Positions 21,443 to 31,111 of a stretch of DNA of 64,000 nt are shown here, one piece after another. The position numbers were made by a program, and so were the translations under genes. Source of the DNA: Laccaria trichodermophora (Eukaryota; Basidiomycota; Agaricomycetes; Agaricales; Hydnangiaceae); NCBI GenBank assembly GCA_018417955.1, contig JACTVC010000001.1, positions 4,965,071 through 5,029,070 on the forward strand, in the 5' to 3' direction. Below the pieces are notes generated by a model. It searched no databases. It saw only the letters and a program-made list of their open reading frames with translations, and had not been told where the DNA came from. Within the stretch, counting starts at the first letter, position 1. Each line of letters begins with the position of its first letter.

Positions 21443-23213
21443 TTAAACGATCGCGGAGACTCGGAGTATTCCCCTGGCTGAGAGGAATGGAAAAAATCTG
21501 CGGACAATCACCTCATCCCCCTCCGTTCCCAGCTCTTTCATATTGAATGTAAAAGAAATTAACCTGATCGTGTCGGACTGCAACCGGGAGAATGACTTGT
21601 CCATCACTCTGCACATCTTCAAGCATCCTTCCCGGTCAATGTCGGAAGCCTTCCCGTTAAAAAATTGCCTGGCCTCTCCTATGTCCGTTCTGCCGAAGCG
21701 GATTGATACGTTGATCTCGTTCAACTCCGGGCAATCAGATAACACGTTGGAAAGGGCCTCAATTTCCGTATTCGTTACGTGGTGATTTTCAAGTGTTCGC
21801 AGCCAAAAACGCCAATCCTCAACCCGGGCTGTTTCCCAATACAAAGTTAAGTTGAAAATCTTTAAAAAAGGCAGTCCTGGCATCCCCCCCAACTGGAGAG
21901 GACATAACGCTACAAAAGACATTTTGAGAATATAAATCAAGCAAGATTGTAAGGCCGCACTTACCGCGACTTGAACAGGTCAAACTTTGAAGGGTGGGCG
22001 CGCAGGACTGGATGATATCTTGAAAAACCTCCTTTTCCTCTTTCGACGATGCGTCGATCTCCAATGTCTTCAAACGCAAGAGGTTGAGGAAGCGTTTTTC
22101 CATGTATTGCTTCAAAACGTCAAGTCGCCCTAGCGCAAAGTCACGCAACTGCAAAGATTCTAAGGGAGGTCCAACGAAGGATGTGTCCATCTCATCTGGC
22201 CATGGACTTTCCAAGTCGATCGAATTGAGTACTAGGGCCTCCAGATTGTGACAACGGGTTACATAGACGTAGGGAAACTGGTAGGGTTCAAGGGGGCCCC
22301 GGGATTTCAGAAATAACACGGGGTAGATTTTTTTTTGTAAGCCGTCCGTGACGTCCCCCCCCCATCGCTCCTTCTAAATAAGGTATGTTTTCGTCCAAAA
22401 AGGGTATGTTTTTCCCACCGCTCCTTTGAAGAAATTTCCGGCTGGTGGGCCGTGAACGCGTGAACCTTAAAATGAATCCCTACTCCCTTTTCAGGTGTAC
22501 AAATCCAGCTTTTTTTCACATTTACTTTTGTCATGCAAGTCCGAGCTGAGCAAGAAAACTGGGAGGGACGACAGATTTTTCATTTCCCTTACACACTGAC
22601 TTCCATGGTAAGTTATTAACCATTCAACTGTATTGGAGGTGCCACTAATGCATCTAGCATTACTACAGGGCCCCAAATATAGATTTTTGAAGCTTATATA
22701 CTAAATTTTTTCAAGGCCTGCCAGAGGTCCCCCCCCCACCTACCTCGGGTCACTGGTCGACATCCCGGGGCCCCCTTGGTAGGGTTCGCAATTTATCTCG
22801 AGGGTCGAAAGTCTTGGAAGCGAAAGGAGATGAAACAGAACCGGGTCGAGATCTTCCTGGCATATGAGTTGCTTCCAACTATAATGTTCAAATTCAAGGT
22901 TTAGAGTGTGAAGTCTGCTGATCTTGAGAAGCTGCTGGCAACATTTGACGGCTCCGCCTTCTTTTGTCAAATCACCGAGTTTGATCCAAAGAATGCGAAC
23001 GTGGTCCGCAATCTTTGGACTTGTCTCCAAGAGCTTCGCGAAGCGGCGGACCTGCTGAGAATCTAGTAGATAGATACTAGAGAATATGTAGCGCTGACAT
23101 AAGGGCACTGTAGCTTTGCAGATGAGGGAGCAGACGCAAAGGGAGAGTCTATCGTCAGAGAGGTGGTTGATAACTTCGCCCACAACGTCGTATGGAAGCC
23201 AAGGGGGGTACAC
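21443..23213 (-). pseudogene. F-box-like/LRR gene, copy 2, broken by two hAT-like elements
   Basis: The 5' exon (LPYDVVGEVINHLSDDRLSL from about 23190) and the 3' exon (LGGMPGLPFLKIFNLTLYWE) are recognisable and closest to copy 4. The gene is interrupted at 22289-22778 inside the LRR region and at 23200-23871 between the start ATG with the next few codons (MQLPY, now near 23883) and the rest of the F-box. It also stops about 15 residues early (...RVSAIV). It cannot make the normal protein. Confidence 0.9.
22289..22778. mobile_element. 490-bp non-autonomous hAT-like element (B)
   Basis: Perfect 17-bp terminal inverted repeats, CAAGGGGGCCCCGGGAT, are flanked by the perfect 8-bp repeat GTAGGGTT (22281-22288 and 22779-22786). 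The corresponding uninterrupted site is present in F-box copy 4 (GAACCCCACCAATTGCCC near 26975). It has no coding capacity. Inserted length plus duplication is 498 bp, a multiple of three, but the element contains stops in the host frame. Confidence 0.93.
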
Positions 23214-23871
23214 AATTTTAATTTAATATATCATGCTGCTTTTTTTCATAAGGCCACTATGGCGGGACTAACTAACTAGCGTGCGAATAAATTACCATAT
23301 ATAGGTAATGTCTATAAATAGGTACTGTGTTTTGGGTGTCATTTGGGCAACATTTTGGTGTCGTGTCAGCCGCAACCTTATCTACACTGTGCACCTTCAT
23401 TAATCATTTGCTGCCCCTTCCTCTGCTTTTTCCTATGCTCTTGCATGGGTCACAAACCTAGTCATTCATACCACAGTCCAGTCCAACACAGCTTACTCCC
23501 TTAGTGTTGCTTGTAGAAGACCAGCTGTGCCCAAATGGACTGGTGTCTCACAATGTGGACAGATAATGGTTTTATTGTCTTAGATATCCCCCTCAATCTA
23601 TATCATACAGCCTTACAGGCTTCTTAGAATGGGTTATTATCCTAAACATAGGTAGCACATACTGGTTCTGGCAGGGTCATCCTGAGAAATATCCCACTTG
23701 TTAAGTGAGGACAGCTCGCAAATCACCTCAGAGAGTGCACCAGTCTAATCTGAGCTCATCCAGCCCATAAATTACTGAAATTGGAACTTAAAATTTAAAA
23801 AATTTAACAGCCTGATGGCCAGACTAACTAACCAGCCCCATATGGCAGATTCAAATCCTGCCCCCCCCTTG
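23200..23871. mobile_element. 672-bp non-autonomous hAT-like element (C)
   Basis: It starts CAAGGGGGGTACACAATT and ends in the inverted CCCCCCCCTTG. It is flanked by the perfect 8-bp repeat ATGGAAGC (23192-23199 and 23872-23879). The insertion splits the fifth codon of F-box copy 2. A fragment of the same family lies at 3372-3476. The right end contains a box B-like GATTCAAATCC. No transposase frame. Confidence 0.93.
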
Positions 23872-24119
23872 ATGGAAGCTGCATGGTCATCTAAAAGGGT
23901 TGTCATTTCAGGTGACGGTGAAGATGTAGAGTTCGCACAACCTTTTCTCAAAGGACAAGTCTGTCCTAAGTAAGTGTTTGCTCACGAACAACCAAAGACA
24001 ACCAAGGACAAGTTCAAACAAAGTTCAAAGCAATTGTACAATGATCATCACGTGACCACGAAATATTTCAGGTTGATTTTTAACGTCTTTGACCAAAGGA
24101 CGCCCTGCGGACGCCAATC

Positions 24120-25361
24120 GCTTCCTCCTCACAGTCAACTGCCATCCTCGCGATCTATACTTGGAAGTTGGCCATTAGAGAAGGCAAAATTGTTGTCAGA
24201 CGTGTCATATCTCGATTGAATCAAGAAATCGCAGCCATCCTGCCCAGTACAAGTGGATGAAGGTGCAACTTCCATACGACGTTGTGGGGGAAGTTATCAA
24301 ACAGCTCGACGATGAAGCCTCCCTTCGTTCTTGTTCTCTCATCTGCAAGGCTGCGTCGCCCTTATGTCAGCGCCAGATGTTCTACGAAATTCGTCTCGAT
24401 CAGGCATGGCGGGTTCGTCGCTTCGCAGACTTACTGGAAACGAGTCCGCATATTGCCAGCTGGGCCCGCGTTCTCGCGCTTGCTTTCGGCAGTTGGAAAG
24501 ACGTCGTTGAATACGCTCAATCACTCCTCCAACTCAAGAGACTTCACAGTCTGAAGCTAGACTTTCAACGTGCAGGTTCCTATCAAGGCGACTCGTTACT
24601 TGAAGACCTAAAGCCAGTTCTCCTACATTTACTCTCACTTCCAACAATCTTGATCGTGGAGTTGTCGTGGAGTTGGATTCCACGCCGCATTATTACTCCA
24701 CGGTATATAAATTGTCCGGCGTTTATCTAGCTCATGGTCCCAATGAAATACAGAGGTCCTTCGTCGGACCTCCATTGAGATCTTTGGAGTTGCGTGACTT
24801 TGCGCTAGGCAAACTTTACGTCCTGATGGAATTCATGGCGAAACACATCCTCAGCCTCTCGCGTTTAAAGACACTGAAGATTGACGGATCCTCGAAAGAG
24901 GAAAAGGACGTTCTTCAGTATATCATTCAGTCCTGCGCTCCCACCCTTCAAAATTTGATTTGTTCCAGTTGCGGTAAGCGCGACCTCACTTCTCGTTGAT
25001 CGTCATTCTCATAATGTTGATCGTAGCTCTACGCCCGCTGCAGTTTGGGGGTATGTCAGGATTGCCTTCTTTAAGAATTTTCAACTTAACCTTGCGCTGG
25101 GAAACGGCCTGTGTCGGGAAATCGAGGCACCAGCTGCAAAAACTTTCAAATCAGTACACAACGAATCCAGTCATTGAAGGACTTTGCAAGTTGTTGTCTG
25201 GTTGTCCGAACTTGAACGAGATCCACGTATCAGTTCGTTTCGGCAATACGAGCGCACATGATAGCACAAAGTTCCACATCAGCATGGCATCCGTTGTTGA
25301 TTGGAAAAGATGCTTGAAAATGTGTAAGCTGATGGACGACTTACTCTCTCGACCACAGCCT
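24120..25361. repeat. Direct segmental duplication, unit 1 (F-box copy 3)
   Basis: This block is collinear with 30985-32315 in the same orientation, including about 130 bp upstream of the start codon. The shared copy ends abruptly at 25361, where KRE6 sequence begins. Confidence 0.88.
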
Positions 25362-25634
25362 TACGACCCCTCAACCGACGACGATATCGAGGATGACATG
25401 CACGACCCGAGGGAGTGGAAGGAAAACGGCAGCATCTCATGGCGAGGGATTATCAACGTCTCGGCCCTCGTGGCCTTGATAGCGGCCCTCCTATGCTTGT
25501 TTATCGTATACCCCGTCTATCGCGCGTTCACGGACACTGGAATCAATGAGATGATCACCCGCAATACGAGGATTAACGCGACGGGGCAGGCAGACTTGGA
25601 TCCAAGAGGTCTGTGGGAGATTGATCGTGAGTAG
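24257..25634 (+). pseudogene. F-box-like copy 3, frameshifted and fused to a KRE6 anchor
   Basis: ATG 24257 (MKVQLPYDVVGEVIKQLDDE) reads well to about residue 137. An 11-bp tandem duplication (GTGGAGTTGTC near 24657) then shifts the frame, and a ~42-bp deletion relative to copy 5 follows near 24735. The second exon frame (LRPLQFGGMSGLPSLRIFNL) is open until ...LLSRPQP. It then continues in frame into YDPSTDDDIEDDMHDP, the membrane helix and ...GLWEIDRE of the KRE6 copy. The chimeric 3' frame is 212 codons. The 5' frameshift argues against a full-length product, but a downstream frame could be transcribed. Confidence 0.85.
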
Positions 25635-26290
25635 CGCAATATCATCATTCGCTGTCGTAGCTAACTCTCACGTCCGTCCAGTGCGGCTATAGCACAGGGA
25701 AGAAAATTTAATCGTGCGTATTCCCACTGTCTTTTGTTGCCAGCAGCTGATCGTCATCCAGTACAATCTGGTGCACGAATGCACAGCTGGGCGAGTCTCA
25801 TCTCTTTCTGTACCTCCTTCCCTTACAACTCCCCATTCTCCTCCATATCACCCCTCTCCCGCGCATCACTACCCAAAAGCTACTCCTCTTTCTCGCCTCG
25901 CCTTCCAGTTGCTTCCACCACCCGTCTGATTTTTATCAATTGCTTCCCACCATTGTGCTCGCCTTTCCCACTATCCAAACACTAACGACGTTCTTTTCAG
26001 CACTATTGCGGACGGTTACTCTAGCTCAATATCATTACGGACGATAACATACCACACTCCTTTCATTTTTTTCATACCATTTTTTCTTACATTCATATCC
26101 TCGGACGTATACCATAACTCTTAGCATAACGTATTTACTTCATTCTTTGTCGTGCACCTTTATATTTGGCTTTATACCTTGATTGGAGAGTAGACATTAC
26201 TTCATTTTACGAACGATTATGGGACTTATTACTTCGGTCAAAGTACTGCCGTTTGCGTGAACACTGGGTGTGCTAAGATAACGATTTCGC
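25362..26290 (+). repeat. Segmental duplication, KRE6 3' part (copy 2)
   Basis: Same-orientation copy of 19807-20745, about 97% identical by eye, starting sharply at TACGACCCCTCAACCGACG. The join with the F-box sequence has essentially no homology, as expected for end-joining. Confidence 0.9.
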
Positions 26291-26549
26291 ATACCCTGTG
26301 CATACAGCACTCCTCTTTGATGCACTAATCCGGTTGGCGCTGCCAAAAATTAATCGAGGTCACGTGATGATCATTTATCATTTTTACACTCCGCGACACA
26401 TCATCGATTCAACCTCCTCACGCATTGAGCACCACCATCGCAACTTGTGTAGGTTTTTCGCGAGCCAAGACAGACTGTGTCGTAAGTGAAAAGGTTGTGC
26501 GAACTCTATTCTACATCTTAATCGACATCCGAAATGACAACCATTCTAG

Positions 26550-27851
26550 ATGAGTGTGCAACTTCCATACGACGTTGTGGGCGAAGTTATCAACCATCTG
26601 TCCAAAGATAAACTCTCCCTTTGCGCCTGCTCCCTCATCTGCAAAGCTGCAGTGCCCTTATGCCAGCGCTACATATTCTTCAATATCTATCTACGAAATT
26701 CTCAGCGGGTCCGCCGCTTCGCGGAGCTCTTAGGAACAAGTCCAGAGATTGCGGACCACGTCCGCGTTCTTAGGCTCGATCTCGGTGATTTGATAACTGA
26801 GGCCAATCCCAGTGAATATTATCAATCACTTCTCAAGATCAGCAGACTTGACACTCTATGGCTTGAATTTGAACATTTAAATCGGATTCAACTCATACGA
26901 CTGGAAGTTCTCGAGCCGGTTCTCTTTCATCTCCTTTCGCTTCCAACAATCTCGACCCTCGAGATAAATTGCGAACCCCACCAATTGCCCTGCGTCTTTC
27001 TAACCCATAGTCACAACCTGGAGGCCCTCGTACTCAATTCAATCGACTTGGAAAATCCAGATGTGATGGAGACATCCTTCGTTGGACCTACATTAAGATC
27101 TTTGCAGTTGCGTGGCTTTGCCCTAGGGAAGCTTGACGTTCTGAAGCAGTACATGGCGAGACGCATCCTCAACCTCTCGTGTCTAAAGACATTGGAAATT
27201 GACGCACCTTCGAGGGAGGAAAAGGAAGTTCTTCAAGATATCATCCAGTCCTGCGCGCCCACCCTTCGACGTTTGACCTGTTCCAGTCACGGTAAGTACG
27301 ACCTTGTCATCTCGCATGATTGATATTCTCATATTATTTTTGTAGTCTTATGTCCTCTCCAGTTGGGGGGTATGCCAGGATTGCCTTTCCTAAAGGTTTT
27401 CAGCTTAACTTTGTACTGGGAAACATCCTGGGTTGGCGAATTCAACCATTGGGTCCGAGTACTTGGAAATCCACACGTAACGAATACGGAAATTGAGGCC
27501 CTTTCCAACGTGTTATTTGATTGCCCGGAGTTGAACGAGATCAATGTATCAATCCGTTTCGGCCATACGGGAACACGAGATGCCAGGCAGTTTCTTGACA
27601 ATGCAGTTTGCGACGATGATTGGAAAGGATGCTTGGAGGTGTGCAAAGTGATGGACGAGTCACTCTCCCGGATACAGTCCGAAACGCTCGGGTTAATTTC
27701 TTTTACATTTTATATAGAAGAGCTGGAAGTTGAGGGAGATGGGATGATAGTCCGCAGATTTTTTCCATTCCTCTCAGCCAGGAGAATACTCCGAGTCTCT
27801 GCGATTGTCAAAACCTACGAGAGTCCCATTGTTTACATCGAACCCAATTAA
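26550..27851 (+). CDS. F-box-like/LRR protein, copy 4 (intact)
   Basis: ATG 26550 (MSVQLPYDVVGEVINHLSKD) opens an F-box-like segment continuing CACSLICKAAVPLCQRYIF. Leucine-rich segments (VRVLRLDL, LDTLWLEF, ISTLEINC, LEALVLNS, LRSLQLRG, LKTLEIDA) follow. One intron of about 65 nt after SSHGK joins LGGMPGLPFLKVFSLTLYWE, and the protein ends ...PIVYIEPN. About 420 residues with no stop or frameshift. It is the best-preserved paralogue of copy 1 and shows what copy 2 looked like before its transposon hits. Presumed SCF substrate receptor. Substrate unknown. Confidence 0.82.
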
Positions 27852-27889
27852 AGTACGGTCTAGAAATACTTTCTTTGATTGTCAAGGAT

Positions 27890-28000
27890 GTCATTTCCTT
27901 AAATATATACCTGATATATCCGTAGACTTTACAGCGCTACGCCTCAAACTGCCCCCCTCTTGGATGAGCATGGCGCCTTTCATCAACAAGAACTAGATCT
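27890..28000 (-). pseudogene. MAPEG last-exon remnant (arm B)
   Basis: The reverse strand contains ATGAAAGGCGCCATGCTC then ATCCAAGAGGGGGGCAG. This matches the MAPEG final exon and the arm A remnant, including the shared downstream GCGCTGTAAAG. Upstream exons are absent. Confidence 0.72.
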
Positions 28001-28248
28001 GAAGCCATTCTTTTCGTCAGTACACTACGTGGATTTAGCATGCGCATTTACCCACCTTCACAGAAGCAGATAGTTCGTTTGCACAGCCCTTCCGCTGACC
28101 ACTACAGTGGAGGGCAATGCGGTTCAAGCGTCAAGATAACAAGTCCAGCGCGAATAGATCTCATGAGAAACGACGCGCCTGAGTCAAAGGGTTAAGATCT
28201 ATTTCTGGGTGGGATACGTACACGGAATGACGATCGGTCCAAAGATCG

Positions 28249-29747
28249 AGGACGTTCCGTATTTCGAGAGTCCGAACTGCCGCCGATCCGCCGATCCGCC
28301 TGTCCGCCCAAGGCAGCTTCGTCACGTGCACATCTTTTGATATATAGTTCAAATAAAATCTACTTGCGCCGCGAATGCGGACATCTATGGCAACTATTGG
28401 CGTTGACCAGGTCTCCCTAAAGGTAGCTGCCAGGATTTGCAAATCCTGAGTGAGTAAACGATGCTTCCATTAAACCTCAGTTACTGTACTTGAAGAGTGA
28501 ACTTCGCGTCCGTGCCAACATCAAGGACGAGGGACCGAATTGTTATTGCAATCATAGCCATGCACTTACAGTACAAGTAACCCGCAGTATGAATGAATGA
28601 CTGAGTATGAATATGTACAGTAACGCAGGATCTAAACAGCAGTCATAGTCGTGAGCCTGCATGTCGTGGGGTGTCGTAATCAGAGACGTTTAGCTAAGCG
28701 CAAGTCTGCGCATGACCCTGCTGAAGTGTTGGCAGTACATGTCGGTGTTGATGGCACTGGCTGTCGCCGCAGAGACCGATGGAACGACCGACGAAGAGGC
28801 AGACTTGCCCCTCTGGAGCTTGCACATCTTCCCCTTGGAGGTCGTCGACGTCCCAATGGCACCTCCCGTCTGGGTTGCCGTTGCTGTTGAAAATGCGGTC
28901 TTGTTTGCGTTGCCAGGAGTGTAAGCGCCATCGTTCACGAATGCAGCGACAGGAGGACCGGGGAAGGTGTATGGTGCACTGGCATCAAACACCTGGGAAT
29001 CAAAGATGCCAGGGTCGTTGTCGCTGCACGCGCCTGGTGGGCTGACCAATCCCAGAGGGTCAGAAACTCCAGTGCCCGATGCGCCAACCGTGAGCTGCGA
29101 ACAAGTGGGACAGAACTCCGCACCGCCGAGAGATGAAGCGAGATGAAGCGCGATAATTTCGTGGCGGAAAAGGTGGTTTCCTGGTGCGAGGTTGGAAGGG
29201 AGTTGTATACTTGCGAGGGAGCACACTGTTGTACATAAGCGGGGATCGTTAGCGCAATTCGGGAAGAAACTTAAAGCCAGGAACACGACGTACTCAGTCG
29301 ATCTTGAACCATTTGGCGGTTTGTGCGTCAAACTTGTCACAGGTCGCCGACTTGCAAGATGCTAGATATGTGAGCATTGACTGGTATTGCGAGGCCACTA
29401 GGAGATGGTCAGCAGTTTTTATTGAACAGAACACAAAGAAGCGTACGTCGCTGCCATCAGCACCTTTTCAATCAAAGTCAAGCTGGTCACCGGGGTTCGC
29501 GTTGGCGATGAGGATCGCAGGTTGAGCATCAGGCCCACAGTTGAACGTTGAGCGCTGGATTGCTGGCACCCATGTTAGGGTTTGGAGTGGAAACTTGGCG
29601 CCAGGCGGATAACACTAGAACTTCAAGGTCAACAGTGACGAGAAGAGGGTCGTGACCGCGTTTGGTGGCGGCAGGTGCCGTGCGAAACGGACAGGCGGAC
29701 AGGCGGATCGGCGGCGGTTCAGACTCTCGAAATTCGGAACCTTCTGC
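28249..29747. mobile_element. 1.5-kb TIR element carrying an AA9 gene fragment (copy 2)
   Basis: The 8-bp repeat AAAGATCG flanks the element (28241-28248 and 29748-29755). The termini are imperfect inverted repeats of about 45 bp. Left is AGGACGTTCCGTATTTCGAG, and right, read inward, is AGAAGGTTCCGAATTTCGAG. Each continues through GAAC(T/C)GCCGCCGATCCGCC. Subterminal GATCCGCC/TGTCCGCC units repeat in tandem. The empty site, a single CGATCTTT between ACTAAAAACCGC and GGACTGTG, survives in arm A near 20986-21000. There is no transposase. The cargo is a 5'-truncated AA9 gene that keeps a probable intron, so capture was from genomic DNA rather than via mRNA. An 8-bp duplication fits hAT or P-type elements, but the long TIR with repeats leaves the superfamily open. 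Confidence 0.88.
28690..29590 (-). pseudogene. AA9 lytic polysaccharide monooxygenase remnant, copy 2
   Basis: The fragments in order are NMGASNPAL, a one-base frameshift, CGPDAQPAILIANANPGDQL with DFD and then TGA in place of a Trp codon, and KGADGSD. After a probable intron (GTACGC...CTAG, about 50 nt) come WPRNT, a frameshift, MLTYLASCKSATCDKFDAQT, PSNLAPGNHLFRHEIIALHL, GGAEFCPTCSQLTVGASG and FPGPPVAAFVNDG. The Ser/Thr-rich tail ends in QHFSRVMRRLALS. The copper-ligand His of the H-x-x-G-P motif is Arg here and the axial Tyr of the F-Y-P-x-C motif is Cys, so activity is lost even apart from the frame breaks. The N-terminal exon with His1 is absent. AA9 enzymes oxidatively cleave cellulose, and this copy is dead cargo of the surrounding element. 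Confidence 0.85.
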
Positions 29748-29840
29748 AAAGATCGCCGGTTTTTAGTCGCGACTTTTACCTCCGAGTCCTGGTAGGGCTG
29801 ACTACGGGAGACTAGTCAACTTCGGAATTGTTGTAACGTG

Positions 29841-31111
29841 CGTATTCATACTCACACAAATCAATGCAAACCGTCAGCTACGCGATAACATACACTTTCC
29901 AGTCAATGTGCAACAGCGATCCCAAACATGCAGGTTAAGTTGTAGGAATGAGAGAGGTGACGCGAGTTGGACGCGAGCATTAAGTATTATTATCAGGTGG
30001 TGTGTGGGTTGTAAAGAGGTGGCCGCACTTGGGCCGCACGGTTGTAAGCTGTTTTGTAAGCCCTCTGGAACGACGTTCAGCTGCTCGTCATTGACGCATA
30101 CGTATACCTTCCGACAAGACTTACCGGTACCTTTGATGTGAAACTTCAAATTGAAATGGAGTCACCCCAAAGTCACCCATCACATGATCCCATGCCACCC
30201 GGGATCGTCTGACCGCCCGGGGAGTCGGCTACTAGCCTTAGGGCTAATAGCCCTAAGGCTTGTTGTACTTGTTTGTGCAATCATTGATGGGCCACGCCGA
30301 GAACGATCAAGAATTCGGCAAACCCCGCGAGCCCATCAGACTCCGTTTACATAAACAACAACTTACATAGACTTTTTCGTGGAACGACCAACGTCTCGAA
30401 TAATTTTCTGTGAGTAATAAAAACAAGAGAAGCTTTAAAATTCCAGACAACTTTTGTGAAAGATACCCCAATTTGTCTGAAAATGATGTGGAGTGAGGGA
30501 ATCAACACCACCAAACACTTTACCAAATAGAGTGTCAAACGCGATAGCCTTATACGGTGACGGATTTCACGAAGAATAAGCTTACATTATTCTAAGACAA
30601 ATGTATACATAGTGAAAATTAGAAAGAAGAACTTGCAAAGTCAAGCTAAGCACTGGCTAAGCATCAACCAATTAGCACCAGTAACTACCACTCAAGCATG
30701 ATGTGGCAGTGAAATTTTTGTGTGTTTAATGCTCTAAATAAATTGTATATATGTGGAACTGAATGTTTGCGAGCGGCGTGATAAGTACAGAAGGGAAACG
30801 GAGAAGCGACACCAACGCGACGGACGCGACGGACCCATCACCTCGTCACGTTTAGTTGTGGCCGCACGTGAGAGCCTCAGCGGCGTTTTCCGAATGAGCC
30901 TCAAGGCTAAGAGCCCTGGGGCTTGCAGCCATGTCAGCGGGCGGTCCGACATTCTGTGCCACCCAATCACTTCCTGAGGTTCCTCCTCACGGTCAACTGC
31001 CATCCTCACGATCTATCTTTGGCCATTAGAGAAGGCAAAATTGTTTTCAGACGTGTCATATCTCGATTGAATCAAGAAATCGCAGCCATCCTGCCCCCCC
31101 CGTACAAGAGG
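29841..31111. other. Spacer with a possible foldback element
   Basis: There is no gene. A perfect 12-bp-arm palindrome lies at 30234-30260, and diverged inverted similarity connects about 30185-30265 with 30890-30970. The last ~125 bp belong to the direct duplication shared with 24120-24256. Confidence 0.45.
30165..30976. repeat. Possible foldback/TIR-type element, diverged
   Basis: The left part (TGCCACCCGGGATCGTCTGA, then CCGCCCG...AGCCTTAGGGCT) resembles the reverse complement of the right part (GGTGGCACAGAATGTCGGAC, then CGCCCG...AGCCCCAGGGCT). The similarity is patchy, and no target duplication was found. Confidence 0.3.

Larger units (their letters stand above)
20930..23960. repeat. 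Inverted segmental duplication, arm A
   Basis: This block is the reverse complement, with divergence, of 26455-29840. Reading arm A left to right and arm B right to left, the order is the same: an ACTAGTCTCCCGTAGTCAGCC patch, CCGATCTTTGGAC, the MAPEG tail remnant, the F-box 3' exon, the F-box 5' exon and the F-box upstream region. Arm A has two hAT-like insertions that arm B lacks, and arm B has the AA9-carrying insertion that arm A lacks. Confidence 0.85.
26455..29840. repeat. Inverted segmental duplication, arm B
   Basis: The counterpart of arm A (20930-23960), in opposite orientation. It contains F-box copy 4, the MAPEG remnant and, as an insertion, the AA9 element 28249-29747. Sequence either side of that insertion rejoins the arm A sequence exactly. 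Confidence 0.85.

Noticed and set aside
28651..29045. Plus-strand frames over the AA9 remnant
   Set aside because: The AA9 similarity is on the minus strand. The plus-strand frames are antisense shadows, also seen at 978-1244.
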